Positions 25,617 through 37,198 of a stretch of 64,000 nt of DNA are shown here, in pieces (the stretch's first letter is position 1; each line of letters begins with the position of its first letter). The notes under the pieces were generated by a model, which saw nothing but the letters and a program-made list of their open reading frames with translations, was not told the origin of the DNA and searched no databases. The position numbers and the translations under genes are program-made. This DNA is from Branchiostoma floridae (Eukaryota > Chordata > Leptocardii > Amphioxiformes > Branchiostomatidae): contig NC_049989.1 in the NCBI RefSeq assembly GCF_000003815.2, positions 7,264,734-7,328,733 of the forward strand. The letters run 5' to 3'.

Positions 25617-28600
25617 ATGGCCTCGCCAGCTGTACCAGACGAGGGCCAAGTACAACTTGAACTTGAAGTAAGAGTATGGTCACCCGCCCTTGACCTTCTT
25701 ACCTTTCATAAAACGATAAAATGGCTGTAGTTCCATTTGACAAAGTTATAGCAATGCCAATGGTATCATCTATTTTGTCACTGTGCCTGCGCCATGACAT
25801 TGACCCCAATGACGTCATCCATTCCCAGCCTATAACGGCCCAGCCGAGCCACGTGGTCCTGACGAATCAGCCGCAGGTTCCTATTGGCTGTCCTCCTGGG
25901 CTGGAGTATCTCACACAGATTGATCAACTCCTGGTCAAACAGAAAGTAGAACTACTGGAAGGTGACTGGAGTAGTTTACAATCTGAAAATTGTTTTGAAC
26001 CATAGTCATGGTGTAGAAAGTCTTCTTCCAAATATCTACAAACATTCTTTCGAAGTTTTTCTTTCTCTTACTACTTCCCTAAGTCCGTCTAACAGCGTTT
26101 TCCTTGCCTTTGGCTCTTGCTATCCGTTGGAAAGTCCGCTGATTTTCTGCTGGTCAGTAAATTTCTCAAGTGCATCATTAATGGTGTGAGGAGTACGTAA
26201 GTGACACTTTGACGTACCTCAGTAGTAGACCTTAACACGAATTAGAGCGGATAGAATTACAAAGACATTTATGACCAATTTGTGGATGTAGATAATATTG
26301 CATGACAGTGATTTCTGTCTCCCTATAGTGTTTTCGGACATCGAGACCAAAAACAAATACGAGATCAAGAACTCCATGGGACAGCAGGTGTACTACGCAA
26401 AAGAAGGTGAGACATTACATTACATTATCGATCCTGATAATGCGCGTCATTAATCCTGAGATATCACGTCATCAATTCTTAGATAGACGTCATCACTTCT
26501 GAGATATCACGTCATCCATTCTGAGATATCTCGTCATCTATCGTAATTTCTAATTGCTGACACATGTGTTAGCAAGATTTAAACTTTAGCAGTTTCCATC
26601 TATCATTTGAAAAGGTAATGGATAGCGACCTGTTGTCCTGTTGTGTGGTAAAATATTTTCGGGCAGAATATCGTCGTTATGTGTACAATATTCAATAGTG
26701 TAAATTCTAAATGTATGTTTGAAATGTTACTTTTGAATGACTATAATAACGGTGACTTAAGATGAGTTTGAGATGAGTTTGTAAACGTCTTCTTCAGATT
26801 CCAGTTTCTGTACCCGCCTGTGTTGTGGCAAGCGCCGTGGATTCCGGATTATAGTCCTGGACAACAACAAGAAGGTACGGTAGAGTATGTAGATGTACCC
26901 GGGCTTTCTTTGCTTTTATATAGGGTCTATTTATTTACAATTACAGATTACGCACGAAGTAAGTCTGTCGAACGTCTGCTAATCTAGGATTCTTCATAAG
27001 ATGTATTCTCACGGTACGTCATTTTAATATAAATAGTAATTTAGCTAGAGTGACATACTTTCTACTTAGGACATTTCCCTGCCGACGGGTCTTGTTGTTC
27101 AAGCGCCAGTTCCAATTTTCATTTGAATTCTTGTTACTTTTAAAAACCGCAAGCTAAGTAGGATTAGCTTCATTTATGACTTATTTCCGTCGTCTCCTCT
27201 CGCCGCCAGGAAGTAATCCGTGTGAAGCGGAAGTTCAAGTGCTGCGGAGGGATCGCCTGCTGTGCCAACTTGGGGTGCGCCGCCCACGAGGTCAAGGTGC
27301 AAGCGCCCCCTGGGACGACCATTGGTTATGCGCGACAACAGTGAGTCATCTAAAAGGAAAAAAATAAATAAATCTTCAAAGTCTAAATGGATGTTTGGGA
27401 GGAAAGATCTTAACGTTTCCAGTGTGTCTGAAAAATAATGCCTAAAATCCTTATTAGGAGTGGTAATGGGGAAGCATTACGAGACGATCACATGTACATA
27501 TCCACAATAGACGTAGTACTAGTAGTAGGTTCTATCAAGCCTCATTGAATAGACCAATTGACAGTGAAGTGGACCATGAGGTGTTAACCTATTCGTTCCC
27601 TTCCCCAGATGTACGTGTTGGAAGCCGCACTACTCCGTCCGTAACGCGGACCATGAGACGGTGTTTGACGTGAAGGGGCCGTGCTGTATCTGGAGCGGGG
27701 CGTGCTACAGATGTGATACAGACTTCAAGGTAACGTTACACATGTCGAAGTCCTGTAAAACTGTATTTAGTGAAAACAAAGTCGGGATTTTAAACGGCGA
27801 AAGTCACAATTGACCCCACCCAAGCATGCGTATATTCAAATTTATACTTTGCAGAATAATAAAAATTGCCCGTGTTTGCTATATAGTGACATAATAAAAT
27901 GTTTTCATCCATCCACCATGAAGGTTTACAGTCCGGACGGCGACACGGTGGTGGGAAAAGTCAGCAGACAACACGCCGGCTTTATCAAGGAGCACTTCAG
28001 TGATGCCACCAACATGAGCGTCACGTGTAAGTACATAACTTACACAAATACACTGCAACGTCATCATGGTCCCAAACAACGTTAGTCAATAAGCAGCATA
28101 GATTATTGAACTAGTTTAACGGTAATATCCTACACAAAATTTGGACTCACCCAAATTTTCGACTGAACAGCACCAGTCTTTGTCAATGAATGAACGCTGT
28201 CGTGACGTCACATTATGCGGATAGAACACATAGATGTTATTTTTGTACAGCGTAAAGCTACCTGTGATTGTGAAGGAGCGACAGCAGTAAAAATATTTCT
28301 GTAAGGAATAGCGTTCAGCACCAAGGACGGGAATTTGGGCAAGGGTTGCGTAATGCAAAGGGTACAGAAGAGACCTTTTGTTTATATCTGGCTGTTATTT
28401 AGTACCAGTTAAACATGTGCAGCTGTGTAGGCATTGAATTATGTTTGGACTGAAAATGGGAGGGTATTCTCTTCACTTTCGTCACTAACATAGCCCTTTT
28501 CATGTCCCTGCAGTTCCGATGGACCTGGACGTGAAAATGAAAGCGACGATGCTGGGGTTGGCTTTTCTGATCGTAAGTCGCCTGAATTTCTGCTGGAATT

Positions 28601-28884
28601 GCTGGTGTTTTTCTGTGTTTTTTTTTAATTTTCATATTTTATTCGCAAACCAGCACATGATTCAACAGCATGATCAGCGTTTAAGTTCATTTACTAGAAT
28701 ACAGCGTCGCATTTTAGAAACTTCGTGGAAACTTTAGGAAAAAGCCGCCTAGTCTTGTTATGTCACAAAGCCTGACAAACAGAGAAGACAATGTTTCCTA
28801 TGCATAGCTTATTGTGTTCTTTTTCTTCGTCCTTTTGTGCAGGATTTCATGTATTTCGAGGACCAACACCAAGACTCAGACTAG
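25617..28884 (+). CDS. PLSCR: Phospholipid scramblase, nine coding exons
   Basis: Member of the PLSCR family: membrane-anchored, Ca2+-responsive proteins with a 12-strand beta-barrel, linked to bilayer lipid redistribution. Exons: 25617-25667, 25829-25961, 26329-26406, 26798-26874, 27210-27340, 27609-27729, 27924-28026, 28514-28572 and 28843-28884; all phases close, giving 264 aa. Diagnostic family blocks are CPPGLEYLTQIDQLLVKQK, EIKNSMGQQVYYAKE, the Cys cluster CCGGIACCANLGC (a plausible palmitoylation region) and GPCCIWSGACYRCDTDF. Near the C terminus MKATMLGLAFLI is the hydrophobic helix, preceded by the acidic barrel end PMDLDVKMK. The N terminus is short: the Pro-rich SH3/WW-ligand region of PLSCR1 is absent. 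I cannot assign it one-to-one to a vertebrate paralogue. Confidence 0.93.
26445..26543. repeat. 21-22-bp tandem repeat with CRE-like half-sites
   Basis: About 4.5 copies of a unit CGTCATCNNTTCTGAGATAT lie in scramblase intron 3, just after exon 3. Most units carry ACGTCATC or a one-base variant. Confidence 0.8.
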
Positions 28885-30975
28885 GTGCTACGTCAAACCA
28901 CTCAAACTGAGGCAGCTGAACTGACGTCATTCAACGCGTCATATCTTTACCAAATATGGAGCCTTCTCATAACGTCCATAATTCTACAGCGGTTTTAATC
29001 CATTTCTGTCTTATTTCTTTTAAATACCAAAGAAAGAACAGATGAAAAAAATCTGTTCAATATCTGAGTATCTGTTCACATTTCATCAGGATGCATATAT
29101 GCATACATGCAAAAATCCTACTTGATAGTATATCTAATACTAAAAAAGCATAGTAATCACAACTTGTTATATCTTAAACTTCTTAAACTTAACTATGTTG
29201 CATGCAAGATGATACAACAGCAATAGACTATGTTTGATGTTCTTTGCCCATTCCCATTCATAGCATCGATCATATGTAGAGAACTATGCTGCATGCAAGA
29301 TGATACAACAGCAATAGACTGTCTGATGTTCTTTGCCCATTCCCGTTTATAGCATCGATCATATGTAGAGAAAGACATTTTCTTACACAATGCTACAGTG
29401 TATATAGTTTTTATCCAACACTGTGTGTGTTTCCTATGAAGTGTTTTGAGATTTCGAAGTCATCCGTACATTTATAAAGCACGATATCTCATCTAGTAGG
29501 GGTTTTCGTTTGACAGTAACGATATAAGTCTTCTGACTACGTCTTTGTGTCGTTCTGAACAAGGCAGCTGGGGGGCAGTATATCTGTACAATCCGACTCT
29601 GAGACCAATTTTTTATACATGTACTACTTTTCTAATAGTAATAGAACGTTTTCAGCGTTAAGCTATGTAATTCCCTATGAAGAAATTTTCGACTTATAAG
29701 TATTTTCAACTAAATTCATGGCTTTTGTATAAAAGCCTGAGCAACAGATGTTAGCCTTGCTTTGTTATTTATACCAACTCATCCGAATTTTTGTTCTTGT
29801 ATTCACAATAAGTTATGATTCATCGCTAAGAACCTCTACTTTAAGGCATGACAATGGCAATTATATGATCGACATGTTATGTACCGATTTTCATATCTTC
29901 AACCTTTATTCACGAACATTTATCATTGCTCTTGTACAACAGATGTACTGTGAATCGATAACTTGATACATTTTAAGGGTTTTACTTGTATTTTGATACT
30001 ATTACATGTATTGTGTACTTTCATGAGACATGAATGGAGAGTTTTCTTTACTGTGTCCCGATGTCTCCCTGCCGACGCTCCGATCATGCATGTGTGCATA
30101 CAGGCCATCTGATATCGAGTATTACGATTACATGAACGATTTCCCCTTGCTGAATGCAGAATGGTAGCAATAAGCTTTAGAACAGCCCTTCGGTTCTTTC
30201 AGATGTCTAAACCTTGCTGATACAATAATCGTAAGTGAAACAAAACAAAAAATCTTTTCACAAAATAAACAGTGCTACAGAGATCCGGGAACAAGCCACA
30301 TGCACACGCATTTTAGTTGTGTTGCCCGACAGCCTTAGGTCGCTCTAAGAACCAAGCAGCATATTTTATCCAGATGTTCGTCATATAAATGGATGAACAT
30401 GTAGTAGAAGGTAAAAAGCTATAAAGGGATAGGGTATGATGTCCACATATTATTATTGGCTTGCTTATTCCGTTCAAAAAGCGATGTGTACATGAATGTA
30501 GGTGGCGCTTCGACGGGCGGTCTCGGTGTTTCGAGGTCTCTTCATGCGACGCCTAAATTTCGATCTGTTCATGTCAAGTAGCATCTGAAAGACAACTGTA
30601 GAGGTGTGTAAAGATATTTTGGCCCATTTGAAAAGGTTTCCACTCGTTTTTAGCCAATAATCTTATATATCTTCACATTTTCCAAGTCGGGACTACATAC
30701 CCTATAAGAGCCTAATCTGCAGTACCGCTCCCGGCCGCCCAACAAAAGTGGTTAAGACGACCGTCAAATTGCCAAATTTCGGTCTTTTCTGGAATGGGGA
30801 AATCGTGAAAGGCTCGCAAAGGGGTTGAATTTATTAGATTTCTTTTACAATATTTTCGGAAATGTGACCATTTGAAGATAAGTATGATAACATTATGTAA
30901 TGGTTTAAAAACCATTTGACAAGGAAAAATATGGAATGATATAGATATAGTAACACAAGTGGCCCGATGCGTACA
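28885..30975. other. Intergenic region after the scramblase gene
   Basis: AT-rich DNA that includes the scramblase 3'UTR, whose end I cannot fix because no close AATAAA follows the stop codon. Apart from the 90-bp tandem duplication listed separately, I see no gene. Confidence 0.6.
29191..29370. repeat. Two-copy tandem duplication of about 90 bp
   Basis: Units at 29191-29281 and 29282-29370 both start AACTATG(T/C)TGCATGCAAG and end ATCGATCATATGTAGAG. They differ by a few substitutions and a 2-bp deletion, so the duplication is young. It lies about 300 bp after the scramblase stop codon. Confidence 0.95.
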
Positions 30976-30980
30976 TTTCC

Positions 30981-31325
30981 AGTTTGAGTTTGAGTTTGAG
31001 TTTATTATGATCCACATTTAGCCTCCTCAGAGGCTATTCTTCCTGTGGTCATTGTCACATACATATTTACACATTACATACAGTTAAAAACATACAAAGT
31101 AATATACATAGCAGTTGTTACACAATTGCTCAGTCGATGTTTACAGTCCAATTTTGCAGTCCAATACTTGCTAATTGCTGTTCCATAACTGTGACATTCT
31201 GTACAGGAAACGTCTTTTCTGAGAGTTGGATTTTGGTTTTGGTAGTCGCTGATCGTGTTCATTGAGCGTGTTCGGTAGTTGTGAATCCAGTAAATTGTCA
31301 CCTTCTGGATTTTTTGCCGCATCTA
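30981..31325 (-). mobile_element. 3' end of a non-LTR retrotransposon (remnant)
   Basis: Read on the minus strand, the segment ends in AATAAA followed by repeated CTCAAA units (31003-30982), a typical LINE-type 3' tail. Upstream is a short open frame (31322-31074) with HNYRTRS and SYGTAISKYW, resembling the degenerate region C-terminal to LINE reverse transcriptases. An 18-bp stem-loop (TAGCCTC/GAGGCTA, about 31019-31036) lies in the 3'UTR. It is 5'-truncated, as is usual for dead copies. Confidence 0.45.
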
Positions 31326-32515
31326 CATTTGGATCCTAGTTTGTAAGACAGGAAGGCATTGAGCTAACGCAATGATTTTTGCACGTTTTTGTCCGTTTAA
31401 TTTGTCGACTATCAACAGACCACTGAATTTTCGAAAATTCCTTTGAAAATCCTGCAAGGTACATGTACTTTGCGGTGCAATTTAGTCGACGCCGGGGTGC
31501 CACTGGATTGGCTGAATTCTGTTTGGTGGAGTCAAAATTATTCTATCATTTGGCATTTCCTTTGAACGACTATAACGTTAGATGATATATCTAAACCTTA
31601 TACATACTAACATAGCCACATTACTTTTTACACTCAATGGGGACATCTAGCGGAAATTGTAATAAACACAGTTCTCGTACTAAGCCGTTTAACACGCGGC
31701 ATGATATAACCTCAACTAGTAACTGGGAATTCTATAGGTTACGAATCTTCAATGAATAAATTTATTTTGCAAGATATTTCATATGCAATAAAAACAGTTG
31801 CACATACCATAAGCTGTCTGCCAAGATTTATACATTTCGGAGGTCCTCATTTGTGTGGGGTGTATGGATACACCGTACCGTACCGTGCTGTGTTGTTCGG
31901 TCCTCTGTGTCATATCCGTTGTGAACCCAAGCGAGGACGTTCTGAACACAAACATACATTTTACCGCTGCTTCCACGGTTGACCTGCGCATACTTGCTTG
32001 AAGGAACTACGACCGACTCTTCTGTAGTTGGTGAGCACTCCGTTTGTTACTCTATTCTACATGTGTAGACATTGCTGTGTTTTTGTGGCCTTGGTGACAG
32101 GGGCACCTGTTGTGAACTGATGCAGAAAATGGGTGCAAGATCAGCCGCAAGCACCCCTTTTCCCGGACCCCTTATGAGTCTCGTTGAGGGAAGAGTTTGG
32201 AAGAATGGACCTTAAAGAATATGTTAAATAGTTTAACATTCCTTTCTGTACGCTAAAAATCTTTATATGTGGCAAAAACTCCTGTGTAACCAGCAGTTTG
32301 ACGTTGCTGTAGTTTCAGATCGCTTCTTTTATTGTTGCATATTGGCGACTGTAAACAGAGACGGCGCCTTGTGTAAATAAATAGAGTGAGTAATGACGTG
32401 AGTTCAGATGGTGCATACGCCATAATTACGTTTTAACTGCACGAATATTGTCCAGTGGAAACATGATTGACGGCGATGAATTGCTGAACTGGTTCCGTAG
32501 GGCTAGCTACCGTTA
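31326..32515. other. Intergenic stretch before the KLHL promoter
   Basis: No exon, RNA or convincing repeat is seen. Open frames are short and show no recognisable domain. Confidence 0.55.
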
Positions 32516-32520
32516 CAATT

Positions 32521-32544
32521 CACTTCCGGGTTGTCACTTCCGGG
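32521..32544 (+). promoter_or_regulatory. Tandem ETS/GABP-type sites, probable KLHL promoter
   Basis: CACTTCCGGG occurs twice, at 32521-32530 and 32535-32544, 14 bp apart in the same orientation. This is a strong match to the ETS-family consensus found at TATA-less promoters. A spliced 5'UTR joining this area to the acceptor at 33271 would give the KLHL gene a conventional first exon. The link is inferred from position only. Confidence 0.45.
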
Positions 32545-32641
32545 TTCGCCTAGTTTGCCTGGAGGGGAAAATAGTTGACATCCAACGAAGAAAAGTACCT
32601 CACAATATTGATAGTCATTCACCGCATTTGAATATATTTTT

Positions 32642-32661
32642 GCCTTGCCGCCAGGCAAGGC
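32642..32661. repeat. Perfect hairpin GCCTTGCC/GGCAAGGC
   Basis: An 8-bp perfect stem with a 4-nt loop, followed by diverged CCCTTCCAAAG repeats up to about 32740. The significance is unknown. Confidence 0.5.
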
Positions 32662-33290
32662 TTTACGCCAGCTTTTTTCCATGGATCAATGGACGGACCT
32701 TTTAACCCAGCCCTTCCAAAGCCCCTTCCAAAGGCCCTTCTTTCCTTGCCGAGTTTCATGGCTTAGTTAGACAATAGTACATTCCAGGCGAGTATTAAAA
32801 CGCTCTTCTAGACGCATGTTACTGTATGTGGTCCAGCGTAATAAATCTACGCTTTAACTCACCATGTTTATATAAATATATATCACAAATTGCATCAGAA
32901 GGAACTTAGTTTGTAATAAAAAATAATGCATATTCATTGTGGGTCAAAAAGTTTTACAAAACCTGTTTAATGTGCCAATAATTCATCTGACATAAATTAT
33001 GATAATGAGGGGGGAGGGGGCGACATGTGGAACTCGGGATTTTTAAGCGTAGAATCTAGTCTATCTTACCAAAATAACATAAAATACGCGGCAAGACACA
33101 GCTTTTTTAAAAAGATTTCTTGTTTTAAATTCGAGATGCTGAAATTATGGAACTCTCAAAGAGAATTATTCTAGATCTAGATTAAAGATGGCAATTGAAA
33201 CATGTACATGTACCACCAAAAATATTCCTTATTCCTTGTTTTAATACCACTCTGCAACTTTTCTTCCGCAGACCAGATTTCAATACCACC

Positions 33291-35123
33291 ATGGCAGGAG
33301 TACAGCTGGTTCCTGAGTCCACAACATCCCCACAAACTACCCAATTGTCCTCACCTGCACCCTCGGACACATCTGTGGACAATGATGCAACCAGCAATGA
33401 GAAGTTCACCAACACATCTCACTGTACCAACATACTAGAAGGTCTACAGCGCCTTCGTACAGACAACTGTCTTGTAGACGTGATCCTTTGTGCAGGGGAC
33501 CGTGAGTTCCCGTGCCACCGTGCCATTCTATCGTGTTGCAGTGGGTACTTCCAAGCTATGTTTACCAACGGACTCAAGGAAACTAAACAAACGAAGGTGA
33601 TGATTAAAAACATGAATCCTACAATCCTAGAATCCATCCTGAGTTACATCTACACATCAGAATTGGTCATCAACAAGAACAATGTACAGCAGCTGCTGGA
33701 GGCTGCCAACCTGATGCAGCTGACACCCATAGTGGAGGCATGTGCCAAGTACCTTGGGAAGATGTTAGAAACGGGAAACTGTCTCGGGATCCATCGCTTT
33801 GCCTCGGCGCTGTGTTGCACGGAGCTTGCAGAAAAAGCGCAGGACTTTGTATTGGAGCACTTCCCAGAAGTCTGCCAATCAGAGGAGTTTATCCAGCTGG
33901 GACCAGGGGAGCTGGCGGGGTTCATGTCTGACAATAGGCTGAATGTGAGTAAAGAGGAGATGGTGTATGAGGCATTGTTACGGTGGGTGCAGTGTGATAA
34001 GAAGTCGCGTGGGGCACAGCTGAAAGACCTGCTTCCACACGTCAGGTTTCCACTGATGGACCCGGTGTCTGTCGTTCGAAACGTGCGCAGAAACGAGCTG
34101 GTGAATAAAACAGAAGGGTTCGATAGCCTGATGGAGGAGGCGTCCATCTACCACCTGTCTCCTGAGGAGGTCTCCTCCACGCGGACGGTTCCACGGGAAA
34201 GATCGGGCGTCACACAGATCCTGGTTGTTGGAGGAGGGGTCACGCATGTGGAAAATGAAGAGGACGTCTCAACCAACCACATAAATGGTTTTGACCCCAC
34301 GGAGCAGATGTGGGACAATGATCTGTTGGACCTCGCCATCGATTTCCGTAACTCAGTGGAGTATGCAGCAGTCACGTTACACAACAACATCATCGTGTCG
34401 GGAGGTAGCTGGAAAGGTTCGGCAGTCTGGGAGCTCGACACAAAGCTTAGCACATGGCGTAAGCTGGCATCTTTGGCTCAGCGAAGAAGCAGACACAAAA
34501 TGGCAGTTCTGAATGGAAAAGTGTTCGCTGTGGGTGGGTACGACAGCTCAAAGGATGATGGTTGCAAGTATTTAGATAGTGTTGAGGTCTATGAGCCTAA
34601 TAGAAACGAGTGGACAGAAGGGAAATCTTTGCTCAATCCAGTATCTTCGTTTGCCATTGCAAGCTGTGATGGGAAACTCTATGTCATAGGTGGGAAGGGG
34701 CAAACTGGCGTGTGTAGTCCCCAAGTCCAGTGCTATGTCTCCAACAAGGACCTCTGGGAAACTAGGGCACCGATGCCCAGAAAGGGAGAGTGCATCAACG
34801 CTGCTCTCCTGAACTCTCTCATCTATGTCGTAGGCGGCAAGCTGCCGGCCATCTTATGCTACGACCCAAAGGCCGACACATGGATGTCGCTAGCTGAAAG
34901 GCTCACCCTGTGGGAGTTCTGCGGTATTGCAGCGTGTAACGGGAAGTTGTACATTACCGGAGGGTCGGACCGGGAGCAGCGGTCAACAGAGGAGGCTGAC
35001 CAGAGCCTGGACACTGTGCAGTGTTATGACCCGGCCACAAACACGCTGACCTTCTCCCTACCACTCCCTGAAGCTGTCAACTGCCACTTCTCAGTAACAA
35101 TACTGAAATACAAGAAAACGTAA
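33291..35123 (+). CDS. KLHL24: BTB-BACK-Kelch protein of the KLHL24/KLHL6 group
   Basis: 610 aa. The probable role, known for the family, is substrate-receptor adaptor of a CUL3 E3 ubiquitin ligase: BTB binds CUL3 and the Kelch propeller binds substrate. Domains: BTB about 47-157 (NILEGLQRLR, EFPCHRAILSCCSGYFQAMF), BACK about 162-262 (NCLGIHRFA, KEEMVYEALLRWV), and six Kelch repeats about 307-605 with repeated GG motifs (VVGGG, AVGGYD, VIGGK, VVGGK, ITGGSD). The NCLGI start of BACK and the spacing best match KLHL24, with KLHL6 and KLHL35 as near relatives; I cannot settle orthology. The start is the ATG in ACCACCATGG, 19 nt after a good acceptor (TTCTTCCGCAG, ending 33271). The frame is open further upstream but without an ATG. 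The coding region is in one exon, common for invertebrate KLHL genes. Confidence 0.93.
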   Translation: MAGVQLVPESTTSPQTTQLSSPAPSDTSVDNDATSNEKFTNTSHCTNILEGLQRLRTDNCLVDVILCAGDREFPCHRAILSCCSGYFQAMFTNGLKETKQTKVMIKNMNPTILESILSYIYTSELVINKNNVQQLLEAANLMQLTPIVEACAKYLGKMLETGNCLGIHRFASALCCTELAEKAQDFVLEHFPEVCQSEEFIQLGPGELAGFMSDNRLNVSKEEMVYEALLRWVQCDKKSRGAQLKDLLPHVRFPLMDPVSVVRNVRRNELVNKTEGFDSLMEEASIYHLSPEEVSSTRTVPRERSGVTQILVVGGGVTHVENEEDVSTNHINGFDPTEQMWDNDLLDLAIDFRNSVEYAAVTLHNNIIVSGGSWKGSAVWELDTKLSTWRKLASLAQRRSRHKMAVLNGKVFAVGGYDSSKDDGCKYLDSVEVYEPNRNEWTEGKSLLNPVSSFAIASCDGKLYVIGGKGQTGVCSPQVQCYVSNKDLWETRAPMPRKGECINAALLNSLIYVVGGKLPAILCYDPKADTWMSLAERLTLWEFCGIAACNGKLYITGGSDREQRSTEEADQSLDTVQCYDPATNTLTFSLPLPEAVNCHFSVTILKYKKT

Positions 35124-35428
35124 AGCTGCTTCCTACATACACAAAAATAGTTGCTATATGCTGCAGGAGAGTACTAGTAGAAATCAGGAATTCTAATTAT
35201 ATGATGAAATGGACTCATAAATCCCTGCACTGTCCATTAGGTTTTAGATTTTTTGATATAATGTAGCCGGGATAGATTCATCTTTCAGGCTTTTTTAAGT
35301 CTTATAAATATTCTATGTGATGATTGCTGGGGACATGGGCTGCTATGTTAAATAACAATTTTAGTCCTCCAAATAGTTAAGTAGAGTTATAGAAAACAAG
35401 GCTTTCAGGCAAATGTTAAGTGCAGTAA

Positions 35429-35795
35429 GGCCACACCAATCTTATTGTTTCTCGGATAAAAAATTGGGTTGGTCGGTCGAAAAAACTTTTGCAAGAAGCC
35501 TGGGTAGGAGTGATCGAGGGGCTTACTCAAGTTACACAACAGAAATAACAACATTTCAATGTTTAGGGGGCCCTGGTAGCAAAGTTCAAAGTTTGAAGAA
35601 TGATAAATGTACCGTCCAAAATAGGCACGTACAGCTACTGGAATTTGAGGCCCATAGTTAATTTGAGAAAGGAGAGGCAGTGAAATTTTGTCAACACGAG
35701 GTGTGGTCATCAATTTTAAAAGTTTTAGTTTTTTTTCAAATCGGAAATAATAGGGTTGGGAAATCCGAGATACAATAAATAAAATTGGTGTGGCC
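35429..35795. mobile_element. PIF/Harbinger-like MITE in the KLHL 3'UTR
   Basis: The 367-bp element begins GGCCACACCAAT and ends ATTGGTGTGGCC. Pairing extends imperfectly through an inner CTCGGAT block to about 36 bp per end. TAA flanks both sides (35426-35428 and 35796-35798), the TWA-type 3-bp duplication typical of PIF/Harbinger insertions. It has no transposase. Confidence 0.8.
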
Positions 35796-36427
35796 TAATA
35801 ATGATGAGATGGGCCTCAGTCTGTCTTCCAAAGCAGAACTAATGTAAACAGGGGCATGTCTCAAAAACTTGAATAGTTGACCTGGAATTTAATACCTTAT
35901 TTTTACTGAATATTCCATGGGTGTATTTTGCTTATGTCTAGACATTGGTTTGAATTTCAGCTAACACACTGCTTTGTTGCATTTCTCCACATTTTGCTGA
36001 ATATTATCTTGACTTGAATGTTTGTAGTTTCCTTGACTTGAATGTTTTTGTCCTTTGCACTTCTTATGCTGTAACTTCATTAGTGTCTGAGGGAATTATA
36101 TATTATTAAACTAATATTTAAAACATTGCAATGAAGAGATGATAGTGCAAGATATATGTAGAGGTGATTTTCAAAATGTTTCTCTACAACAGAAAGTCAA
36201 TGATCTTCATGCACAACTGTATTGTGTTTTTCACAGAAACAGATACCATACTGTAATATACAATCTCATTTTTCCCATCTTCCAACATTACTGAATTCAG
36301 CAAAATGAAGCCATGACCGATACAGCAGGTGCAGTGTAGTTGAAGGTGTGCAATGGTTGGACTTAATACTATAGAAAATGTGTAATTTTTCAGTGTGAAG
36401 TGCTGTTTTATGTTTTGGCTTCATTGC

Positions 36428-36433
36428 AATAAA
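36428..36433 (+). promoter_or_regulatory. Candidate polyadenylation signal of the KLHL gene
   Basis: AATAAA lies 1.3 kb after the stop codon in an AT-rich stretch with no other gene. If used, the 3'UTR contains the whole Harbinger-like element. Nearer variant signals cannot be excluded. Confidence 0.4.
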
Positions 36434-36880
36434 ACATTCTGACACATTATATAACATCAATATGTAGTACTGTGTGTTATCAGTTTTATACCCCTACATT
36501 TGTCCAATGTTCACTATGTCATGACTGACATAGATAAAGAACTAACCATTTTGTTTCCAATGGATATCAAATAACAATGTTATAGCACTGCCAGACAACT
36601 GCATGGTAAGTTTCCATAATGCTTGTACCTTAATTCAACAATATAGACCAAATAAATGTACAGTCACACAATGTAATACATACATGTATATGGCTTTCCT
36701 TTTCCTTTGAATGCCATCATTGCATGACATTTATAGAGTTTGAACATTTTACAGTCTGGAACTTAAACAAAGATAGGCTTGGTGGAAAACAACAACATAA
36801 GAAAGACCGGTATCGAGAAACGAGGCAGAACACCCAGGAGAAATAAAAGCTGCCAGTAGAAGGTGGTAAAATGGATTGAC

Positions 36881-37190
36881 CAGGGCTCTAGCCAGCTCGA
36901 CATTTTTTTCCGTCAGCCAATTCCCATTGTCGCGAAAACACTATTCCAGGAGTTAGAGAGACTGAACTGAGACCTTGAAAAATGGGTTTTAATGAGATTA
37001 TCGTATGCAAAAGGGCACCGACACACATTGTCAACAATCATAACAATAGCAAAACAAACAGTGTGTGGCTTTTACAAGCTTTTATCAGATTTTTGTCCGT
37101 CAAAGTTGACTGATTAGTTTTAAAATTTTTCCGTCACACGCAGCAAATTTCCATCAATTGACAGAAAAACGGACGCTGGCTAGAGCCCTG
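36881..37190. mobile_element. hAT-like MITE with intact 8-bp duplication
   Basis: The 310-bp element begins CAGGGCTCTAGCCAGC and ends with the exact complement GCTGGCTAGAGCCCTG. GGATTGAC occurs directly outside both ends (36873-36880 and 37191-37198), a perfect 8-bp target-site duplication as expected for the hAT superfamily. It has no coding capacity. The intact duplication and terminal repeats indicate a recent insertion. Confidence 0.92.
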
Positions 37191-37198
37191 GGATTGAC

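Noticed and set aside
26445..26543. CRISPR-like array
   Set aside because: Units are directly tandem, diverged and without unique spacers, and the genome is eukaryotic.
33195..33290. Upstream extension of the KLHL reading frame
   Set aside because: The extension has no in-frame ATG before 33291, and a good splice acceptor (ending 33271) lies inside it. The Kozak-matched ATG at 33291 fits the family N terminus.
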